DNA of 16,322 nucleotides from Candidatus Bipolaricaulota bacterium (lineage in GTDB: Bacteria > Bipolaricaulota > Bipolaricaulia > Bipolaricaulales > Bipolaricaulaceae): positions 1 through 16,322 of the forward strand of contig JACIWM010000023.1 of the NCBI GenBank assembly GCA_014360945.1, written 5' to 3'. A program made the position numbers and the translations under genes. The stretch's first letter is position 1. Every line of letters begins with the position of its first letter. The notes below the pieces were generated by a model. It was not told where the DNA came from, searched no databases, and was given only the letters and a program-made list of their open reading frames with translations. Below are positions 12,429-16,322 of the stretch, piece by piece.

Positions 12429-13646
12429 TTACCCCTGCTTAGCCAAAGAGAGCGCAGCGATTTCCTCTTTGACTACTGCGCCCAAACGTCTGATTCCTTC
12501 CTCGATTTGCTCTAAAGTAGCTAACGCGAAGGAGAGGCGCATCGTGTTCTGGCCGGAGCCATCGGCGAAGAACGGCTGCCCCGGCACATACGCGACTTTG
12601 TGTGCCAGCGCCCGTTCCAACATCTTCGTGGTGTCCACACCATCAGGGAGCTTCACCCACACAAAGAGCCCCCCTTCCGGTTTGGTCCACGTCGCCTCCT
12701 CCGGCATATGCCGGGCCAAGGCATCAAGCATGGCCGCCAATTTCCCGCGGTAATGCTGACACAAGCGGGCGAAATGCTCCTTTAGGTTGTAGTCGGTGAG
12801 GAAGCGCACGGCCAGGCGTTGGGTCAGGGAAGGACCGCAAAGGTCAGCTCCCTGCTTAAGGGTTACCACCATGTTCACCACTTCTTCCGGGCCGACGAGG
12901 GCTCCAATCCGCAACCCCGGGGCGAGGATCTTGGAGAAGGTGAGAAGGACGATGACGCGGCCGTATCTATCCAAGGAAGCAATGGTCGGCAGATGCTCCC
13001 CCTCATACCGAAGCCACCGGTAGGGGATGTCCTCCACAACTAGCAGATCCTCTTCTTCGGCGATTTCCAAAAGTTCCTCACGCTTCTCTCGGCTCCACGT
13101 GATTCCCGTGGGGTTTTGGAAGTCCGGCACAACGTAGATCAGTTTCGGATCGTGCCCAGCCCGTCTGGCCTCGCGAATGGCGCGCCGGAGGAAGTCCAGG
13201 TCCATCCCGTCTTCCTCCAGGGGGATGCCCACGAGGGTGGGCTGGTAGGCGCGAAAGGCCTGGAGAGCCCCAAGATATGTGGGCAGGCTTACGAACACCG
13301 CGTCGCCCTCGTTCAGAAACACGCGCCCCAAAAGATCCAGCCCTTGTTGGGAACCAGCGGTGATCACGATCTGGTCCATCGTCGTTTTGATACCCTCTTC
13401 CAGAAGCCATTGAGCCAGGGACTGTCGCAATGGCCGCTTGCCCTCCGTGGTCGTGTACTGCAGGGATTTTACGGCGTTATGAAGGATCTCCTCCTGGGCC
13501 ACGTTGGCTAGGAAATCCAAAGGAAATGCAGCAGGATCAGGTAGTCCGCCGGCGAAGGAGATGACCTCCGGCTGCTCCGTGTACTTCAAAAGCTCCCGAA
13601 TGGCCGAGCGCTTCGCCCCCTTGGTCCGCTCCGCAAAACGTAGCAC
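12429..13646 (-). CDS. PLP-dependent class I aminotransferase (LysN/2-aminoadipate transaminase-like)
   Basis: This 405-residue fold-type I aminotransferase carries FAGGLPDPAAFP near 31-42, FQNPTG (N178), DIPY (D206 and Y209) and the PLP lysine in SKILAPGLRIG (K239, R246). This subgroup includes Thermus LysN and other multi-substrate alpha-aminoadipate, aromatic or branched-chain transaminases, and the MocR-like effector domains; no DNA-binding domain is fused here. Substrate is not readable. Its neighbour lysS and a LysN-like pattern allow a lysine-pathway role but do not show it. The start is GTG 13646 with GAGGTG seven bases upstream, 17 nt after the PAP2 gene stop. The shared terminator lies right after its stop. 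Confidence 0.9.
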   Translation of the reverse strand: MLRFAERTKGAKRSAIRELLKYTEQPEVISFAGGLPDPAAFPLDFLANVAQEEILHNAVKSLQYTTTEGKRPLRQSLAQWLLEEGIKTTMDQIVITAGSQQGLDLLGRVFLNEGDAVFVSLPTYLGALQAFRAYQPTLVGIPLEEDGMDLDFLRRAIREARRAGHDPKLIYVVPDFQNPTGITWSREKREELLEIAEEEDLLVVEDIPYRWLRYEGEHLPTIASLDRYGRVIVLLTFSKILAPGLRIGALVGPEEVVNMVVTLKQGADLCGPSLTQRLAVRFLTDYNLKEHFARLCQHYRGKLAAMLDALARHMPEEATWTKPEGGLFVWVKLPDGVDTTKMLERALAHKVAYVPGQPFFADGSGQNTMRLSFALATLEQIEEGIRRLGAVVKEEIAALSLAKQG

Positions 13647-13663
13647 GCGCTATCACCTCTCTT

Positions 13664-14254
13664 TTATCCCACGCACTGGGAAAGCCACGGGAGAAGCCCG
13701 TGGGCGAGATACGTGCCCAGGGCCGCTCCCCCCAAAACGTCCAGCGGGTAGTGCTCCCGCAGGTACACCCGGGAAAGGCCGATGAACACAGCGAGGAGGT
13801 AAAGGAGGAGGACGTTGTACCACGCCGGGTAAAGCCGCAGCACGAGATAAGCCATGGCGAAGGCCATGGCGGTGTGGTTGGAGGGAAAAGAAGAAGTGGT
13901 GAGGAACTGGTGGTGAAAGCCGCGTCGCACAAAGGTCGGCCGCGGCCGCGCCGTAAGGGCTTTTATCCCTTGGCAAACAAGCACCACCACCACCGTCACT
14001 CCCAGGCCCAAAAGGGCGTTTCGGTGGTCGGTGGGCGTACCAAACACGATCAGAGCCAGGGCCAGCGCGGCCCACACGTATCCATAGCCCACGTAGGTTG
14101 CGACAAGAAGGGGAAGATGGAGGGCACGGAGAACCCGAGAAGTGCTAACACGGTCAAGCGTTTCCTCGTCCCAGAGGAGCACTCGCTCCACGGCCCGGTC
14201 CAGGTGTGCCAAAACTCGCACCAGCCGCGGCCGTAGGGCGTCCACCCCTCTCAT
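13664..14254 (-). CDS. PAP2-family membrane phosphatase
   Basis: This 196-residue integral membrane protein has the three PAP2 catalytic motifs: K98-x6-R105-P106 (KALTARPRP), PSNH (124-127, a PSGH variant) and SR-x5-H-x3-D (S161, R162, H168, D172). Hydrophobic helices lie at about 47-72, 81-97, 129-147, 149-163 and 173-190. Likely substrates are lipid phosphates such as undecaprenyl pyrophosphate or phosphatidate/phosphatidylglycerophosphate. Its ATG overlaps the lysS stop as ATGA, so it is translated with lysS. The reason for that pairing is not clear. Confidence 0.9.
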   Translation of the reverse strand: MRGVDALRPRLVRVLAHLDRAVERVLLWDEETLDRVSTSRVLRALHLPLLVATYVGYGYVWAALALALIVFGTPTDHRNALLGLGVTVVVVLVCQGIKALTARPRPTFVRRGFHHQFLTTSSFPSNHTAMAFAMAYLVLRLYPAWYNVLLLYLLAVFIGLSRVYLREHYPLDVLGGAALGTYLAHGLLPWLSQCVG

Positions 14255-15720
14255 CTCAATAAGGGAAACGCCAGCACCTCCCGGATGGAGGAGGAATCCG
14301 TGAGGATCATGGTCAAGCGGTCAATGCCGATCCCGATCCCGCCAGCGGGCGGCATGCCCAGCTCCAAATCCCGCAGGAAATCCTCATCGATGCGCTGGGC
14401 CTCCTCGTCTCCCTGAGCCCGAAGTTTCTCCTGGGCCAGGAACCTCTCCCGCTGCTCCTCGGGATCATTGAGCTCGGAAAAGGCATTGGCCACTTCCTTT
14501 CCCGCGATATAAAGCTCAAACCGCTCCGTGAGGTCGGGCCGATCGCGCTTGCGCTTGGCCAAAGGAGAAATATCCAAGGGGTAGTCCAGAACAAAAGTTG
14601 GGTCCCACAGGGTTTTCTCCGCGCAGGTCTCCAAAAGGTGCTCGATCACCTTTCCCTTAGGCCCCTGCTTCAGGTGCTCGGGGACCGAAATCCCCCGGCG
14701 TTCCAGATCCGCCAAAAGCTCAGGCAAGGGCTTCTCCACGTCGCAGCCGCTTGCCTCCGCCACAAGTTCCAAAAGCGGAACCCTCCGCCACGGCCGGGAG
14801 AAATCGATCCACCGGCCCTGATATTCTAGGCGGGTCGTGCCGGCCACGGCAAGGACACACGCCTCAATGAGCCCTTCGGCAAGCTCCATCATCCCTTGGT
14901 AGTCCGTGTAGGCCTCATAAGCCTCAAGGGCGGTGAACTCGGGGTTGTGCTCGGAGGAGATGCCTTCGTTGCGGAAGTTGCGGCCGATTTCATAAACCTT
15001 TTCCAAGCCCCCGACCAGGAGCCTTTTCAGATAAAGCTCGGGCGCGATGCGCAAATAAAGGTCGCGGTCAAGCTCGTTGTGATGGGTTACAAACGGTCGA
15101 GCCGAGGCTCCGCCGGGGATGGGCTGGAGGATGGGGGTCTCCACCTCGATGAACCCGCGTTCATCCAAATAGTTGCGGATGGTGCGGAGGATTATGGCCC
15201 TCTTTATCAGGATTTCCCGGGCCTTGGGGTTGGCCAGGAAATCCAGAGCCCGCTCGCGGTAGCGGGTCTCCACGTCCCGAAGGCCGTGCCACTTTTCCGG
15301 AAGGGGCCGGAGGGATTTGGCCAGCATCACGAGCTCCCTTCCGGCCACGCTCAGCTCCCCAGTCTTGGTGGTGAAGACTTCTCCCCGGACTCCCACCACG
15401 TCGCCGATGTCCAAAACTTCCAACCAGAACTCGTAGGTCTCGGAACCTAGGTTCTGGGGAGTGAGAAAGATCTGGATCTTTCCGGAGCGGTCGTGGAGAT
15501 CGGCGAAGGTGACGCGGCCCATGCGGCGGAGGGCCATGATCCGGCCGGCCACGGCCGCCTCCACCCCTGTATGCTGGGCCGGCGGAAGGTTTCCGAATTG
15601 CTGTCGCAGCTCCGCCGCAGTGTGGGTGCGGGAAAATTCGTAGGGGTAGGGGTTTATCCCCCTCTCCCGCAGGCGGGCGAGCTTCTCCCGGCGGGCGGCG
15701 ATGAGCTCAAGCTCGGGCAT
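14251..15720 (-). CDS. lysS: Class II lysyl-tRNA synthetase
   Basis: This 489-residue LysRS charges tRNA-Lys, both isoacceptors of which are encoded in the same window. The N-terminal OB-fold anticodon domain (about 55-145) holds GRIMALRRMGRVTFADLHD. The catalytic core has motif 1 near 185-205 (RGFIEVETPIL), motif 2 with GRNFRNEG...HNPEFT, and motif 3 GIGIGIDRLTMILTDSSSIREV near the C-terminus. Length and motif order are normal for LysS. Its ATG shares one base with the greA stop (TGATG). The greA-lysS pairing is common in other bacteria. No T-box or leader is present before the gene. Confidence 0.97.
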   Translation of the reverse strand: MPELELIAARREKLARLRERGINPYPYEFSRTHTAAELRQQFGNLPPAQHTGVEAAVAGRIMALRRMGRVTFADLHDRSGKIQIFLTPQNLGSETYEFWLEVLDIGDVVGVRGEVFTTKTGELSVAGRELVMLAKSLRPLPEKWHGLRDVETRYRERALDFLANPKAREILIKRAIILRTIRNYLDERGFIEVETPILQPIPGGASARPFVTHHNELDRDLYLRIAPELYLKRLLVGGLEKVYEIGRNFRNEGISSEHNPEFTALEAYEAYTDYQGMMELAEGLIEACVLAVAGTTRLEYQGRWIDFSRPWRRVPLLELVAEASGCDVEKPLPELLADLERRGISVPEHLKQGPKGKVIEHLLETCAEKTLWDPTFVLDYPLDISPLAKRKRDRPDLTERFELYIAGKEVANAFSELNDPEEQRERFLAQEKLRAQGDEEAQRIDEDFLRDLELGMPPAGGIGIGIDRLTMILTDSSSIREVLAFPLLR

Positions 15721-16202
15721 CAGCCCCTCTCGATTCCCAAGATCTCGTAACGGATTTTTCCCGCCGGAGCCTGGACCACCACCTGCTTCCCTTTGCCGTG
15801 GGTGAGAAGAGCCCGGCCCACCGGGGAATCAATCCCAATTCGGTCCTGGAGGAGATCCACCTCTGCCGGCGGCACCAAGGTCACCGTCCAGATCTCCCCG
15901 GTTTCCATGTCCTTGAGAATCACCCGCGAACCAATTCCCACCTCATCGGTGCGGATCTCATCCTCGGAGATGATGCGGGCGTTGGAAAGAAGCTCCCGCA
16001 GGGCCCGCACCTCCCGTTCCAGGATCTCTTGCTCCTCCACGAGGTACAGGTACTCCTTGTTCTCTCGGAAATCGCCGCCGGAGTGTTCCTTGGCCTGGGC
16101 CAAGAGGGCCGGGATCTCCTGGTAGAGCCGGTGCTCCTTGGCCTCAAGCTCCGCCTTCTTGCGTTCGTACCCCTCACGGGTGAGAAGCGTCTCCCGTGCC
16201 AT
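15720..16202 (-). CDS. greA: Transcript-cleavage elongation factor GreA
   Basis: This 160-residue factor inserts its coiled coil into the RNA polymerase secondary channel to stimulate cleavage of backtracked RNA. The N-terminal coiled coil spans about 1-75 with the acidic tip SGGDFRENKEY (D44 and E47, the counterparts of E. coli D41 and E44). The globular FKBP-like domain starts near 80 with ISEDEI and includes IGIDSPVGRALLTHGKG. The ATG 16202 is preceded by AGGAGG six bases upstream. An upstream open frame overlaps its first 29 nt, and lysS overlaps its last base. Confidence 0.95.
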   Translation of the reverse strand: MARETLLTREGYERKKAELEAKEHRLYQEIPALLAQAKEHSGGDFRENKEYLYLVEEQEILEREVRALRELLSNARIISEDEIRTDEVGIGSRVILKDMETGEIWTVTLVPPAEVDLLQDRIGIDSPVGRALLTHGKGKQVVVQAPAGKIRYEILGIERG

Positions 16203-16320
16203 CGTACACCTCCTGAAATTCCCGCACCCATTCCCGCGCGATTTCCCCGGGCCGGAGCTTCCCCGCCTCCGGCCGGGCGATCACCGCCACGTCCAGGTGG
16301 TGAAAAAGCTCCTTATTGAG
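16174..16320 (-). CDS. C-terminal tail of an unidentified protein (partial)
   Basis: An open frame enters from the right edge and ends at TGA 16174-16176, 29 nt inside greA. It encodes 48 residues with GC-rich codon use like its neighbours, and the other two frames on this strand are closed early. The segment DVAVIARPEAGKL recalls the VIARP stretch of ribonuclease P protein (RnpA) C-termini, but the match is too short to rely on and the greA context is not typical for rnpA. Treat as unidentified. Confidence 0.5.
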   Translation of the reverse strand, partial: LNKELFHHLDVAVIARPEAGKLRPGEIAREWVREFQEVYDGTGDASHP

Positions 16321-16322
16321 CC

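Noticed and set aside
16174..16320. rnpA at the right edge
   Set aside because: Only a short VIARP-like stretch is visible and the greA neighbourhood is not typical; left unidentified.

Overview
This window comes from the chromosome of a bacterium with GC-rich codons. It reads as a core-genome segment around a probable replication origin, with no insertion sequence, phage gene, CRISPR array or toxin system. The charged, Glu/Arg-rich proteins, the GC-rich tRNA stems and the family mix (DUF501, LysN-like aminotransferase, SAMP/MoaD-like protein) would fit a thermophilic or deep-branching lineage. I cannot name the phylum from sequence alone.

Layout. (1) 1-1079, plus strand: the tail of a TsaB-like gene and tsaD, for the t6A tRNA modification. 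They end convergently on a Nudix hydrolase. (2) 9600 down to 1076, minus strand: one long codirectional block. It starts at a strong promoter, followed by six tRNA genes (Lys-CTT, Lys-TTT, Glu, Val, Asp, Phe). dnaA begins only 10 nt after tRNA-Phe. Then come an oriC-like DnaA-box array, a DUF721/DciA-type helicase-loader gene with an added zinc-ribbon tail, thrS, and a two-helix membrane protein. The block ends with a tightly overlapped lipoylation operon: free-standing lipoyl domain, lipB, lipA, LplA-like ligase, DUF501, and then the Nudix gene. (3) 9655-12383, plus strand: rarA, a MoaD/SAMP-like ubiquitin-fold protein, and a MalK/UgpC-type ABC ATPase. They end at a terminator shared with the next block. 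(4) 16320 down to 12429, minus strand: an unidentified gene tail, greA, lysS, a PAP2 phosphatase and a class I aminotransferase, overlapping or closely spaced.

Two parts stand out. First, the lipoylation operon encodes both attachment enzymes (LipB and an LplA-family protein), the sulfur-insertion enzyme LipA, and its own 75-76-residue E2-type lipoyl carrier. The last conserved gene in the coupled run is of unknown function (DUF501), so it may be a self-contained lipoyl-relay cassette. Second, the origin region places dnaA directly behind a tRNA, with an internal promoter and hairpins in the tRNA cluster, and puts the DciA homologue rather than dnaN next to oriC. This links initiator, origin and probable helicase loader in one locus.
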